Source: Emiliania huxleyi CCMP1516 (lineage: Eukaryota; Haptophyta; Isochrysidales; Noelaerhabdaceae). From it: 64,000 bases of DNA. Position numbers and translations under genes: made by a program. Position 1 is the first letter of the stretch. Every line of letters starts with the position of its first letter. Shown here one piece after another: positions 53,944 through 64,000 of the stretch. The stretch lies in the NCBI RefSeq assembly GCF_000372725.1, contig NW_005198167.1, positions 620,175 through 684,174 of the forward strand, written 5' to 3'. Under the pieces are notes generated by a model, which saw only the letters and a list, made by a program, of their open reading frames with translations, had not been told where the DNA came from and did no database searches.

Positions 53944-56668
53944 CTAGAGACACCAGACAGGGTGAAGCGCGAGGGATAGTCTCCCGCGGTTGATGTCCAC
54001 CGCCTTTGCGGTCACACAGATGCTCGCGCCAACTGTTGGGACGTGGCGGCCGCTGCCGCGCTTCTTGAGCTCGGAAGCGTGGAGGAGCCCGTCCGAACCG
54101 ACACCCACGTCGACGAAAAGGCCAAACGGGGCGGCGTTCTTGACGACGGCGTGCTCGAACACGTCGCCCGCGCGCACGTCGGCGAGGGAACGCGGTGCGC
54201 TCGCCACGAGTTGCGGCGGCGGCGCGAGCTGTTCGCGCGGGTCGCCGCACAAGAGCGGGTCGCAAAGAAGCTCGACCAGCGCCGCCCGCCCGCCGCCAGG
54301 AGAGGCGGCGCCACCGCCGGGGGCAGGAGCAGCAGCGAGCGCACGGAGGCGCGCGCAGTCACCCTCGGCAAATCCCCCGCCGCGGCGCGCGAGCTGGCCA
54401 AGAGCGCCCGCGCCGATGCCAGCTGCCGCGAGCAGGGCTCGGGCCTACGGGTTCAACTCTCGTGTCAATCGTCTCCCGTGCGCTTTTAGGCGTGACTTTA
54501 ATCGGGGCGTCGTCGCGCCTCGGCGTATGCTTCCGGGTGGACGCGGCTCGCGTCCAGCGGCTCCGCGAGCGGCGCACCGTCGGAAGCCGTGATGCGCAGG
54601 AAGCCGGCAATGTTGACGTACGTCTTGGGACCGATGCCGGGCACCTGCCTCAGCGACTCACGGCTCGAAAGCTCGCCCGCGGTGTCGATGTGGGCGCGCA
54701 GCGCGGATGCAGTCTTCCTGTTGAGGCCGGCGACGCGCTGCAGCAATGAAGGCGACGCGCCATTCACCTCGACTCCCACCGCTGCGACGGCGTCCTCGAC
54801 GGCCGCATCCAGCCGCGCGCCGAGCTCCTTGGCGGGCAAATCGCGCTGGTACATTCCGACGCCCAGCGCGGCCGGCTCAATCTTGACAAACTCGGACAGC
54901 GGGTCGGCCAAACGGCGCGCAATCGAGACGGCGGCGCGGTGCTGCAGCGGCACATCGCCCAGCTCCGCCGCCGCTAGATCGGACGCTGAGTAGATTGAGG
55001 CGCCATTCTCGCGCACCACAGCGTATCGCAACCGTCCGCCGCCACGACGTGTCGCTGCGATTGCGGCGGCGACCAGCCTCTGCGCCTCACGGCTGTTCTG
55101 GCCGTCGCCCACCGCGACGGCTCCCACACCATGGCTGTCGCACAGCTCGGCAATCACGCGGACCGCCTCGTCCCACGCCGCTCCGTCGTGTACGCCAGAG
55201 CCGCGGGAGCCGCCAGCCCCACCGCCGCTGCTGCCACTGCCACGGGGCGGCAGCGGCGGCTTGACGGTGGCGTGGGCGGTAACGGAGGCGGTGCCCGCGG
55301 AGACCACCGCGAGCTTGTGGCCGTGTGCGAAGCCTGGGTCGACGCCAAGCACGGCCGTGCCGCGCAGCGGGGGCGCGAGCAGCAGCGGCGAAAGGTTGGC
55401 GGCGAAGCACTCGATCGCCTCGCACCGCGCCGCCTCGAGCGCGCGCCGCTGGACCTCGCGCGCAAGAGATGGCTTGAGCAGCCGGCTCCACGCCTCCGCG
55501 GCCGCGCCTGTGCATGGAACGAGGAGGCGGTGTGTTCGGACCTGCGAGTGGGTCGTGGGGAGCGAGGCCCTCGCGCCCTCTGCCAGGGCAAGGCAAAGGC
55601 GGTGTCCGCCGCCTGGCCTTGCGCTGTAGGAGCGGAGGGGCGGGCATGCGCGTGCGACAGCGGCGGCGACGGAAGCCTCGTCGCGGGGCGCGACGGAGAG
55701 CCGGAGCAGCTTGAGCTCGACGCCGCGGTGCATCGCCAGCCACGCGTGCGACGAGACCGCGCTGAGGGGCCGCTCAAAGTCCGCGTAGTCGCGAAAATTC
55801 TCGCCGCCGCTGGCCGCCGCCGCTGCGGTTGCCGTGCTCGCCTTCTTGGAGCTCGCGGCGCCGGCGCCGCCGCTCCCGCTGATCGATCGCTTGCCTGCGA
55901 CCGCTGTGCATTTCACCAGCGCGCATCTGCGCAGCGCGCCGCGCGCAGCCTCGCGCACCGCGGGCGAACGAGCGGTCATCTCGGCCAGCACCTTTTGAGT
56001 GCCCTCACGCAGCGCCGCCTCGGTGCCGCCCTCGCTGGATCGAGCACCCGAACCCGCCGCCGCCGCGCGCAAGGCCTGGGAAAGCCCGCTATCGTCGATC
56101 GTCGCGCACCACATCGCCTGACGTGGCGGAGGGAGTGAAGGCGGGCACTGCTGGGCTTACGAGATCACAAAGCCTGGCGGGCCTGCGCCGCCGGCTCGCA
56201 TCCAAGGGCGCGCGCCCGTTCTGCAAGTGAGCACGGCTTCGACTTGTGAGGCGCATAGACGTCTTCGAGCGCTGCCAGAGTGGGAGCCGCGCGCAGCGCG
56301 GCCTCGAGCTGGGCTGTCAAGCGATCCGTCTTGCGCAGCGCCGCAACGACCGCGTCGCACCGTGCTGCGAGGCTCGCCGCATCCCTTGACGCCGCATCGA
56401 TTCGCCGCAGAAGCGGCGGGGCCATGCCACCGGTCTCGGGCTGCCGGTACCGAGCGATGAACGGCACAGTGTGTCCCTCGGCCAGCAGGCGGACGCAGCC
56501 TTCGACATGGGTAGGCAGCGCATCGAGATCCGAGGCCAGGGCGCGCACGGCAGCAGCGCTCAGGATGCCGGCGTCACGCGCGACGGGCGCCCTCTCGCTC
56601 GGCGGGTCGGCGGCTGCCTTCGGCCGCTTTGTGCCGGAGATGGCGGACGCGGTGGCGCTGCGCTTCAT
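53944..56668 (-). CDS. Tex/SRBD1-like S1 RNA-binding protein
   Basis: Tex proteins are nucleic-acid-binding transcription accessory factors with an SPT6-like core. Three exons (56668-56174, 56117-54519, 54444-53944) close to 864 aa. The N-terminal HtH region has HTVPFIARYRQPETGGMAPP and LEDVYAPHKSKPCSLAERA. The YqgF/RuvC-like fold has TAVLGVDPGFAHGHKLAVVS and VRENGASIYSASDLAAAELG. The HhH region has IEPAALGVGMYQRDLPAKEL, VEVNGASPSLLQRVAGLN and LRQVPGIGPKTYVNIAGFL. The C-terminal S1 domain has FEHAVVKNAAPFGLFVDVGV and GLLHASELKK. Both introns are GC-AG (56 and 74 nt). The N-terminus (MKRSATASAISGTKRPKAAA) may hold a nuclear signal rather than an organelle leader. The length is normal for Tex. 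Confidence 0.88.
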
Positions 56669-56800
56669 ATGTATACACACACTAGTGTGGGACCTGCGGC
56701 GGACCACCCAAGACCCAAGACTGCTTTCAGACGCTTACGCCAATTTGGCCGCTTTGTGTATCTCGAGACCTCGAGAGAAGGCCGCCCGCAGGCGGCCGGG

Positions 56801-57722
56801 CGCAGGTTCGGGGAAAAGGGCCCTCCTGTGTCGCCTCCAGCGCGCTCACGCTCAGTGCTCCAGCTTCGGCCGAAGAACCGCCGCAACCGGTGCGGCCCGT
56901 TCCCCGGGCTGTGTGGGCATCTGCCAGCATCGGTCACCGGCCGATAGGCGCCGCGGGTGAGGCGGCGCGGGCGGCGCTTTGAACGGCATGGGGGGCGAGC
57001 AATCGGAGGAGGGTCCAATGCCGACTGCAGACCTCGTGCAGCGCTGGCTCAGGGCCGAGCGGGACCCTGAGCTAGAGACAGAACTACACCTGGGCCTGGA
57101 CGCGCTAGTGAAGAAGCTCGCCGAGTTTGCAGAGGAGGAGGAGCTCAAGCTCGACGGGCCAATTGTGGCGGAGGATGTTGAGCGCTGCACGAGGAGGCTC
57201 TTGCCGTCACCGGCCGGCCTGATGGCGATCGCATCCTGCCTACTCGCGACTCGGCACGCGACGTCGTACTGCCACGGCTTCAGGTGCGGCCGACCGAGCG
57301 CCACGGCGGCCTCGAGCACGAGCGGAGCGCGAGCCGACAGCGCAGCCTTTGTTTCGCCCGCGTCGCGATTGAGTGCGTCGCGGCGATTCTGAATCTGCTC
57401 TGCAATGGTGGCCGCCTGCGCCCCGAGGGCTTGCCCGTGGGCCGCATGGTTCCTGGACATCCGGCAGGCCGCTTGCTGCCGACGGGAGACCTCGGCGTGC
57501 TGAGCCAGTAGCTGCCGCAGCAACGCATCCCCCATGCCGTTCAAAGCGCCGCCCGCGCCGCCTCACCCGCGGCGCCTATCGGCCGGTGACCGACGCTGGC
57601 AGATGCCCACACAGCCCGGGGAACGGGCCGCACCGGTTGCGGCGCTTCTTCGGCCGAAGCTGGAGCACTGAGCGCGAGCGCGCTGAGGGCGTTACAGGAG
57701 GGCCCTTTTCCCCGAACCTGCG
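56801..57722. mobile_element. Element with 193-bp terminal inverted repeats and helicase-like interior
   Basis: 56801-56993 (from CGCAGGTTCGGGGAAAAGGG) is inverted at 57530-57722 with few changes, enclosing about 540 bp. Just outside the ends lie GC hairpins: GGCCGCC CGCA GGCGGCC at 56780-56797 and GGGCCCTC/GAGGGCCC at 57726-57744. The interior encodes part of a helicase N-terminus. It is best read as a foldback or MITE-like DNA element that captured a gene piece. No transposase is seen. The left end is about 130 bp from the Tex start codon. Confidence 0.75.
56852..57544 (-). pseudogene. Helicase-like fragment inside the inverted-repeat element
   Basis: The 230-aa frame starts MNGMGDALLRQLLAQHAEVS in the right repeat, passes a helical region, then reads RPHLKPWQYDVACRVASRQD and IAIRPAGDGKSLLVQ. 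That matches the Q-motif/Walker A part of RecQ- or DEAD-type helicases (PTGxGKS form, here PAGDGKS). The remainder is Ser/Arg-rich and runs into the left inverted repeat. Motifs II-VI are missing, so it cannot be an active helicase. Whether the frame is expressed is unknown. Confidence 0.55.
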
Positions 57723-57807
57723 CCCGGGCCCTCCCCGAGGGCCCAAGTCAAGAATTGGCTTTTTTGGCGGGCAATACGCCAATTTTCCTTCAACCTGCGC
57801 AAATCGT

Positions 57808-58026
57808 GACCCCCAGAACTCGTGATACCCGAGGAGTCTCGAGCTTCAGCTGGCGAATCATGCCGCTCTCGGCACAGAAGCAGCGCGAGCGCCGCGCCGC
57901 GCAGCGCGCTGCCGAGGCTCAGGACGCGGCTCGCGGGCAGCGCAACCGCCCGGCGCCGAGCCGGTGCTAGGCCGCCTCCGCTGCGCCTGCTTCCTTGCGC
58001 GCCGCTGGACGTCGGCCGAGAAGACC
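57808..58026 (+). repeat. Direct repeat R5, copy 1
   Basis: About 200 bp match 59446-59640 in the same orientation, from TGACCCCCAGAACTCG to GCTGGACGTCGGCCGAGAAG. Both copies keep an open frame around QRERRAAQRAAEAQDAARGQ, a basic helix. The copies differ by small indels. Confidence 0.88.
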
Positions 58027-58229
58027 GCTTCCCTCTGGGGACCCGACTCCGCGAAGATCGCGCGCGCGTCGTGAGTGGCGGCGCGCGCGCGATCTCCGTT
58101 CCCGGGCACGCCGGTCGCAGTCGCATGGGCTCCCAGGCTCAAAAGCGCTCCCGTCAACAGTGAGCGAGCGCCGCCGCTGCTCCTCCTCCCGCCGCCGCTG
58201 CTCCTCCTCCCGCCGCCGCTCACCGAGAC

Positions 58230-58261
<32 letters not shown>

Positions 58262-58585
58262 TCGCGCCTCGCCTCCGTCACCGCCGCCCTCCATCTCGCA
58301 GCGGCGCGTCCCTCTGATGGCGCGGGCGCCTCGCTCACCGGGGCCTTGCCGCCGCCCCCCCCCCCCCCCCTTCTCGCGCCGCTCCGCTCGTGGCCGCCGC
58401 CTCCCCTGTCAATCCCGCCGCCTCCCCTGTCATCCCGCCGCCCGCACCACCGCCGCCACCGCCTCGCGCCTCGCCGCCGCCGCCACCGACCGCCCTCCCC
58501 TGCGCCGCGCTGAGCGCGGTGCAGGGGGTGAGCCCCCGCTGCGCAGCCTCACCGTAGTGCACTGCGCTCTCCGCGCCCCTGACGA
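58027..58585. other. GC-rich low-complexity DNA
   Basis: CGCCGC and CCTCCCG repeats (several short direct copies at 58160-58215 and 58395-58440) without a supported gene. Confidence 0.5.
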
Positions 58586-59241
58586 TTAGTGAGGAGGTGG
58601 TGTTGCACAGCATGGAGCTCGGCGAGCGTTTAGCGAGCCCCTATGGCCCAGGGCCGGCGGCGGTGAAGGCGTCCGTCGATGAAGGGATGTCGTCGAGGGA
58701 GCCATCGTCCTCCGCGACTGGTGCACCAGTCCAGTTGTCGGAGTTCGAGATCGCAGTCGCCCGTTGAAGAACTCACGGAATGTGAGCGACTTGGTGCACG
58801 CTGGGTCGAGCATCATGACTCGCACCTCATCCTGGGCGAGTTCCTCGCCCAGGGACCAGCTGTTGGCGTCGCCGTTTTGATCGAGCTGCATCCACTGCAT
58901 GGTTTCGTAGTCAAGCGTAAACGCCCAGGAGTTGGTGCCTGGGTGACTTGCTGATGAGAGCGCCTTCCAGGCGGGTAGTCGTGCCCCTCACCTACGGTAT
59001 ACGGCGGCGTCAGAGGGGGGGGAAGGGGCGCGAAGCGTGAACATGGAGGCAAGCAGGTGGTGGGCACCTGGCCAAAGCCGGCGACCTCAAAGTTGTCGTT
59101 GCTTGTGCGGAGCGTGAAGGGGACCGGATCGGCAGCAGCGCGGGCGGCAGCGGCCGGAGAGGCCGGAGAGGCCGGAGAGCCGTCCGACGGAGGCCGGTCG
59201 TGCATCGGCGCGTCGGCCGTAGGGGCCGTGGGGGGCGGCAT
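58586..59241 (-). CDS. Hypothetical two-exon protein
   Basis: Exon 1 begins MPPPTAPTADAPMHDRPPSD and ends TLRTSNDNFEVAGFG. A GC donor (TTTG/GCCAGG) and an acceptor near 58952 would join it in frame to TNSWAFTLDYETMQWMQLDQ, NGDANSWSLGEELAQDEVR and MMLDPACTKSLTFREFFNG. The second part looks like real globular sequence. The C-terminal end after FFNG is low complexity, and another intron is possible. No family is recognised. Confidence 0.4.
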
Positions 59242-59445
59242 CCATCGCTGCGGGTCGCTGCGGGGTGCGGGCCGACGATTGTGGACTGATCGATCGTCGG
59301 CGGGCGGTGTTCAGGTGGGACGTTCTACGGTTAAAAGAGCGTCGGCGCGGACACGAGAGACTTATAAGGGAAGACACACATCTCTGTCTAATGATATAAG
59401 GGTCTTTCAGCGAAGCGCCGGACGGCACACGCCACCAGCGGAAGT

Positions 59446-59640
59446 GACCCCCAGAACTCGCGGACCCGAGGAGTCTCTCTCGGCACAGCAGAAACGCGAG
59501 CGCCGCGCCGCGCAGCGCGTTGCCGAGGCTCAGGACGCGGCTCGCGGGCAGCGCAAACCGCCCGGCGCCGAGCCGGTGCTAGGCCGCCTCCGCTGCGCCT
59601 TCTTCCTTGCGCGCCGCTGGACGTCGGCCGAGAAGAGGAA
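59446..59640 (+). repeat. Direct repeat R5, copy 2
   Basis: It lies 1.4 kb downstream of copy 1 and starts at the same TGACCCCCAGAACTCG border, so the boundaries are sharp. It is followed by unrelated sequence. Confidence 0.88.
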
Positions 59641-60309
59641 GTGGGGGCGACGGCGGCGGCGGAGTGAATGGCGGCGCGCGCACGGACGGCGACGAAATCG
59701 ACGGCGGGGAGGGGCGGGGCTGCATGGCGGCGGCGGACGCGCGCACATTTGTCGTGCTTGCGCATTGGCACCCGACGTCCTCTGCGTGCGCGCGGGAACG
59801 GCAGGGGTCATTTCGCGCGCACCGGGCGGCGCCGTGCTCGCAGGTCGCAGCAGCCGGGATCGCGGCAGAGTATGGTGGAGAGCTCTACCCGCGCACCTGC
59901 CCAGCGATGAGGTCGACGCCGCTCCTGGCAGGCGAGGCAGGGATCTCGGCGACGTTGGAGAGCGGGCGCACGATGTCGTGGGCGACGCCCGTCCGCAGCC
60001 ACGTCGTGGTGACGACGATGGCGAGGAGCATCACGGTGGAGAGGAGCGTCCCGGCGCTGCTTGGGCTCGCTCGAGTTTCCGGTATAGGCATGGGCATGGG
60101 CACGGCATGGGTTTTTTTGTTGTATCAGGGCCTGAAGGTGGACCTCCAAGATTTTTTTTTATTGTTGCATGCAGGGAATGCACGAGCCGAGCCGCCAGCC
60201 ACAGCCACAGGGCCGGCGCGACACCGATGGGGTCGTTTTGGGGGCATGGTGCCACGCATGGGCTGGTTTGTGAGTTGTTTGGTCGGCGGCCGACTACAGT
60301 GCTTCCCTC

Positions 60310-61419
60310 TCACCGGGCCCACCACGCAGACGCTGGACCCACGACGCCGCCGCCGGAGTCTTCCCCAGAGTCGGTCGCCGACTCCGCCGCCGCTGACGCC
60401 GCGCCCGTCACCTTCGGCGCGACCGGCTTTGGCATGCCTCCACCTGCTCCGGGGCGTGCCGCCGCCTCCTCTTTTCTCATCGCCTCCTGCTGCTGCGCCG
60501 CCATCGCCTCCTGCTGCTGCGCCGCCATCGCCTCCTGCTGCTGCGCCGCCATCGCCTCCTGCTCCTGCGCCGCCATCGCCTCCGCCTCGGCCACGCTGGA
60601 CGCGAACCTCACCTCGAGCGGCGCGACCGGGACGCCGTCCTCCGGCAGCCGCACCTATTCAAGGCGACGCGTAGCTTAGAGGCAAGGGCCAGCTTGCCTC
60701 ACCCCGCCGGGCCGGGGCGGCGCCGAGAAGCCGGCGCGGCCGTCGCTCTCGGGCTGGTCGGGGTCAAAGCCGGCGAGCGTTGCGCCTGCGTCTGCGTCCT
60801 CTCGCATCGCACGCGAAAGCCTTGCCCCCTCCAGCGACTCTAGCGCCTGCACCTTGCGCGCCACGGAGACCTCCGAGTCGGCCGGCGCGGCCCAGAGCTG
60901 GAGCGGCCTGCTCAACCGGTGCATCTGCTCCAGCTCCGGATGGAGGAGCCGCGCGTGCTCCAAGATAGCGCGCTTCTGCAAGAGCACGGCCGACGCCGCG
61001 TCGCACCGCCCGGCGGCGCCCACCGCCTTGCCCGCAAAGAAGAAGCGCGAGCCGCCGTCTGCCCGCACGTACACATCGCGGCTGCACTCCCTGCGGGGGC
61101 GGTGGAGGCACTCCCTGAGGAGAGAGACACGCGCGGTTGGGGCTGAGGTACGGAGGGACCTCTGCGGGTCGAGCCGCCACAGATCCTGGTGAGCTCGCAT
61201 CGCGACCAGCATGGCCTTTTTGAGGTCAAACGCGGCGGGCTTGGCGGGCTTGCGCTTCCCGGCGGCGGCCTTGCGCTTGGCGGCCTTGGCCACGACGGCG
61301 GACGCACGCGCGGACGCAGGCAAAAGTCCGGCGAAGGGAGCGGCGTGTGGCACGAAGGCGGGCACGAAGGCGGGATCGAAGGCGGGCACGAAGGCGGGTA
61401 GCAACGCGACAAAGGCCAT
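60310..61419 (-). CDS. Probable plastid protein of unknown function with EAMAAQQQ repeats
   Basis: Three exons (61419-61160, 61090-60703, 60654-60310) join in frame to 330 aa with normal GT-AG introns. The N-terminus (MAFVALLPAFVPAFDPAFVP) is hydrophobic with a four-residue AFVP repeat, then a basic Ala/Lys-rich leader (KRKAAAGKRKPAKPAAFDL), which suggests a bipartite plastid leader. The core reads DVYVRADGGSRFFFAGKAVG, AILEHARLLHPELEQM and LQLWAAPADSEVSVARKVQA, then VRLPEDGVPVAPLEVRFA. The C-terminal part holds four EAMAAQQQ-type repeats (about 60480-60590). I recall similar cores in proteins of photosynthetic algae but know no function. Confidence 0.6.
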
Positions 61420-62260
61420 ATACTGTCCCGTTTTGCTGTTCACAGCTTGGGACGGCCTCTGCGGCAAAGTCAGATCACCCCACCTACCTCCACCTCCCAC
61501 CTACCACACCAAACCTTCGGCTCCCGCTCAGAGGCTCGCCGCGCCCGTGCGGCGCGCCGAGGCGGCGCCGAGGCCGGCGCCTTGCACCCGGCCCGCGGCC
61601 GGCACCGCCTCGCCCCACAACTGACCGCCCTGCGGCCCCTGCGCAGGCGTACCACAGGCGTCGCTCAAAGAGCGACGCCGGGTGTGGGCTGCTCCCTTGA
61701 CCCGTCACCCGCCGCGCCCTCGCCCGGCCGCCTCACCGCTCACGGAGCGCTCAGCTGCTCGCCGCCGCCGCCGCGCGTCCCGCGCCGCCACGCTTGCCCT
61801 CCTTTGTGCCTGACGCGCGCGCTCTGCAGCGGCAGAGCGCGCGTCTGTCACAGACGGAGCAGCGACCGCGCGCGCGGTCGCTTGCTCCGCCCCTCCGTCG
61901 CGCGCGCCGCGCGCGCGCTGCCGCCGCCGCCGCCGCCGCCGCCCCCTCCTCGCCGTCTTCCACCCCTACCTCTGTTGCGCGTGCCGCGCGCCGCGCGCTG
62001 CGCGCCCCCGCCCCCACCCCCGCCCCCGCCCCCGCTCCCGCTCCCAAGCGCCCCTTTTCCCCGGTATAGGTGTGCGTAGAAAGTGGAACCAATCGAGAGG
62101 TGGCAGAAGCCGCCGTGTGTGACACATATTGCGGCACGTGAGTTTTGAGACAGAGCCCCGGCGCGCGCGCGCAGCGGGCAACAGGCGTTTTTTATGCAAA
62201 CAGCAAACGGGACGGCCTGCGGCTGCGCAGCCTCTAACTATATCAGATACACCAACACAC
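61420..62260. other. Intergenic low-complexity region with strong hairpins
   Basis: CGCGCGCTCTGC AGCG GCAGAGCGCGCG at about 61816-61843 is a perfect stem-loop. It is followed by TCTGTCACAGAC and then AGCGACCGCGCGCGCGGTCG. Further on there are CCCCCGCCC runs. No gene is supported. Confidence 0.5.
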
Positions 62261-63049
62261 TCACTCTGCCGCCAGCGGCGGGGGCACGTCCTCCGGCTCC
62301 GGCTCCGGCTCGACCCGTCTCATGTACACGCCCTTGCCTACGTAGCGCTCGTTGTGCTCCACCGAGCTGGATGGCGCGACAAAGGAAAACGCGGGAGAGG
62401 ACGGGTCGCCGAGCTGATCCACGACGCTCTGCAGAGAGAGGGCGCTGATCTGCGCGGGCCCATCGCTCTCCGGCGCGTCCGCGTTCGCCGCCGCCTCCAC
62501 CGCCGCCGCGCAGTCCGCATGGCTCATGAAGAGCGGCATCACCAACCCTCCGTCGACGTACCGCCCCAGCTTGGTGCACGCAAAGAGCGGCAGGTCCTGC
62601 CCCATTGGTTGCGCGCCCTCGGGCGCGCCGGCCGCTCTCAACTCGGCCACGCCTGGCACGATCGCGGCCTTGCCGTCGTACGAGAGCCGGTAGGCGCCGC
62701 CGAGGCCGACGGCGATGAGGTCGCACCCGGGAACCTGGCGCTCGGTCGCCTTTTGCTGCGCCTTGGCGGCTGCCACGTCGGCGTAGAAGACCGCTAGCTT
62801 CCGCCTCCCCACCGTGTACTGCAGCGGCCTGCCCGCGTCGGCGATGGCGAAGACCGGAAGCTTGTCCAGCGCCGCGGTGATCGCGGACGCGGCGGCGGCA
62901 GAGGCGGCAGCCTCGCTGGCCACCTTCTCCTTGAAGACGCGGTTCTCGGCGATCGCCGCGCTCAGAATGGCGTCGTCGTCGTCCTCCGCGGGCTTCCTCG
63001 CCTCCTGCGGCTGGGAAGTGGACGCCTTGGCCTTACCCGCTTTGCCCAT
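62261..63049 (-). CDS. Tic22-like protein
   Basis: Tic22-family proteins work in the plastid intermembrane space during protein import. An intact 262-aa single-exon frame starts MGKAGKAKASTSQPQEARKP, with an acidic stretch and a helix. The Tic22-like body reads LDKLPVFAIADAGRPLQYTV, RKLAVFYADVAAAKAQQKA, LIAVGLGGAYRLSYDG, DLPLFACTKLG and GLVMPLFMSHADCAAAVEAA: a paired 'PVF..D..G.P' and 'PLF.S..D' pattern. The C-terminus is acidic/Pro-rich. No signal peptide is visible with this ATG. An upstream in-frame ATG at 63250 exists, so the leader is unsettled. The family call rests on motif pattern only. Confidence 0.65.
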   Translation of the reverse strand: MGKAGKAKASTSQPQEARKPAEDDDDAILSAAIAENRVFKEKVASEAAASAAAASAITAALDKLPVFAIADAGRPLQYTVGRRKLAVFYADVAAAKAQQKATERQVPGCDLIAVGLGGAYRLSYDGKAAIVPGVAELRAAGAPEGAQPMGQDLPLFACTKLGRYVDGGLVMPLFMSHADCAAAVEAAANADAPESDGPAQISALSLQSVVDQLGDPSSPAFSFVAPSSSVEHNERYVGKGVYMRRVEPEPEPEDVPPPLAAE

Positions 63050-64000
63050 ACTGCTGCGGCAGCTCGCTACGGCACTTGCTGAGGACCTCTTTCTTTTGCT
63101 GTTTGTGTCTGTGTCCCCCAGTTCAATCCCCGAGAGATCACGACCCCCTCGGAGGGGGCCGGACGAGGCGTACCCCGAGGGCCGCACTCTTTCCTGCAGC
63201 GGCGCGCGCGAACACACACACAAAGACGCTGCCCCCCTCACACCCCGCACCGCACATCACACACCCCTCGTGGCCGTTCTTCAGTCTGCGGCCAGGGCGC
63301 GCTGCACCGGGCCAACCTGCGGCCGTCGCCACGTGCGGCGGGGCTCACCGCGGGGCAGCGCGCCGACGACGTCGAATGCGCCGCCGTGGCATCGCGGCGC
63401 CGACGACCAGGCTCAGAGGATGACCCCGGGTAAGCGTTCCCGTGCCTCGACAATTGCCGCTGGTAGGCGCGCCGCGCCGAACCATGGCGGGCGCGCCGCG
63501 GCCGCGCGCAACCTTCGTCACAATGCCAACCGCGCGCGGCCGTCGACCGGCAAGCACACGCCTCGACTCGGACACAGTGTTCCGGGGGCAAGGGAGAGGG
63601 GCTGGCTCCTAGCCCGAGAGGAGAGCTTCCGAGACCCACTACAAGACCACGCACGCATCATCCCGCGGCCTGGCGGTCGGCGGGATTGCAATCAGTCTTC
63701 GCGTGCCGCCTGTCGTTCGCTCGGGCGCCTTGGGCGTCGGGGTGGCGAGCAGGGGACGCAGCTCTGAGCGCCCAGCGACGCGTGCCGGATGGAGTCCGGC
63801 CGCGGGTGACTAGGGAAGTTCGCTCAGGATGTGTGGCAGTCAGTTTGGCTGAGTGTCTTGTCTTGTGGTTCTGTGTGTCGCTCCTGTGTGACCGTCATCG
63901 CCCGTCTAGCGTCCACCCATACCGCGTTGGTGTCCCAGTCGTTGGTCGGACTGTGTTTCGCCTTCCCATCAATCAATCAATCTGTGTGTCGCTCGAGCGT
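63050..64000. other. Right-end intergenic region
   Basis: Promoter side of the Tic22-like gene. It contains an uncharacterised + frame with Arg/Ala-rich sequence (about 63415-63680), the 32-bp string shared with 2662-2693 at 63904-63935, and a few CAAT units near 63970. No gene is supported. Confidence 0.4.

Noticed and set aside
55131..56138. 335-aa + ORF opposite Tex
   Set aside because: Antisense shadow of the YqgF/HhH region of Tex.

Overview
This is a stretch of a GC-rich nuclear genome from a eukaryotic microalga. The genes are broken by short introns (about 55-250 nt). Their products are eukaryotic-nuclear (exosome DIS3, Utp14), mitochondrial (pyruvate carrier, bL12m, acyl carrier protein), endomembrane (V-ATPase c'') and plastid (tandem Cpn10 co-chaperonin with a leading signal-like peptide, Tic22-like protein). 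An alga with a complex plastid, most like a haptophyte, fits best. The very frequent GC-AG introns support this, but the assignment is an inference.

Layout. 0-7.6 kb: repeat-rich, with an OsmC-like gene (-), two GA microsatellites, an anchored lipocalin/FABP-like gene (-), a small inverted-repeat element and one copy of a dispersed repeat (R2). 7.6-14.4 kb: DIS3/RRP44 (-), a small zinc-ribbon-like ORF (+) and a double hot-dog thioesterase (-). 14.7-20 kb: R2, a duplicated gene fragment and glucose-6-phosphate dehydrogenase (+). 20.4-26.3 kb: a repeat protein with matching domains at both ends (+) and UTP14 (-). 28-33.5 kb: AT-richer direct repeats, a SINE-like repeat (R3) and a fibronectin-III single-pass membrane protein (+). 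35.4-38.1 kb: an MPC1 plus MPC2 unit that reads as one fused polypeptide (+) and plastid Cpn20 (-). 38.3-39.15 kb: an inverted R3 copy followed by about 32 degenerate palindromic units of about 19 bp. 40.7-50.1 kb: mitochondrial bL12 (-), R2, a broken LINE reverse transcriptase (-), a secreted ShKT/VHL-like protein (+), R1, mitochondrial ACP (+), R2 (inverted) and V-ATPase c'' (+). 51-64 kb: unrecognised ORFs, a Tex/SRBD1-like gene (-), an element with 193-bp inverted repeats carrying a helicase-like fragment, duplicated segments, a probable plastid protein of unknown function (-) and a Tic22-like gene (-).

The genes are mostly unrelated housekeeping genes on both strands. Two physical links stand out: both pyruvate-carrier subunits lie in one transcription unit, and several promoters share an AATTCTTTTT-type element shortly before the start codon. 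In seven gene models whose splice phases I could close exactly, 11 of 21 introns start with GC, 9 with GT and one apparently with GA.

To my reading the most interesting items are the fused mitochondrial pyruvate carrier, the palindromic array at 38545-39150, and the excess of GC-AG introns (all three in the V-ATPase gene). All gene models are manual and rest on reading frame, splice-site phase and remembered family motifs. No search was run.
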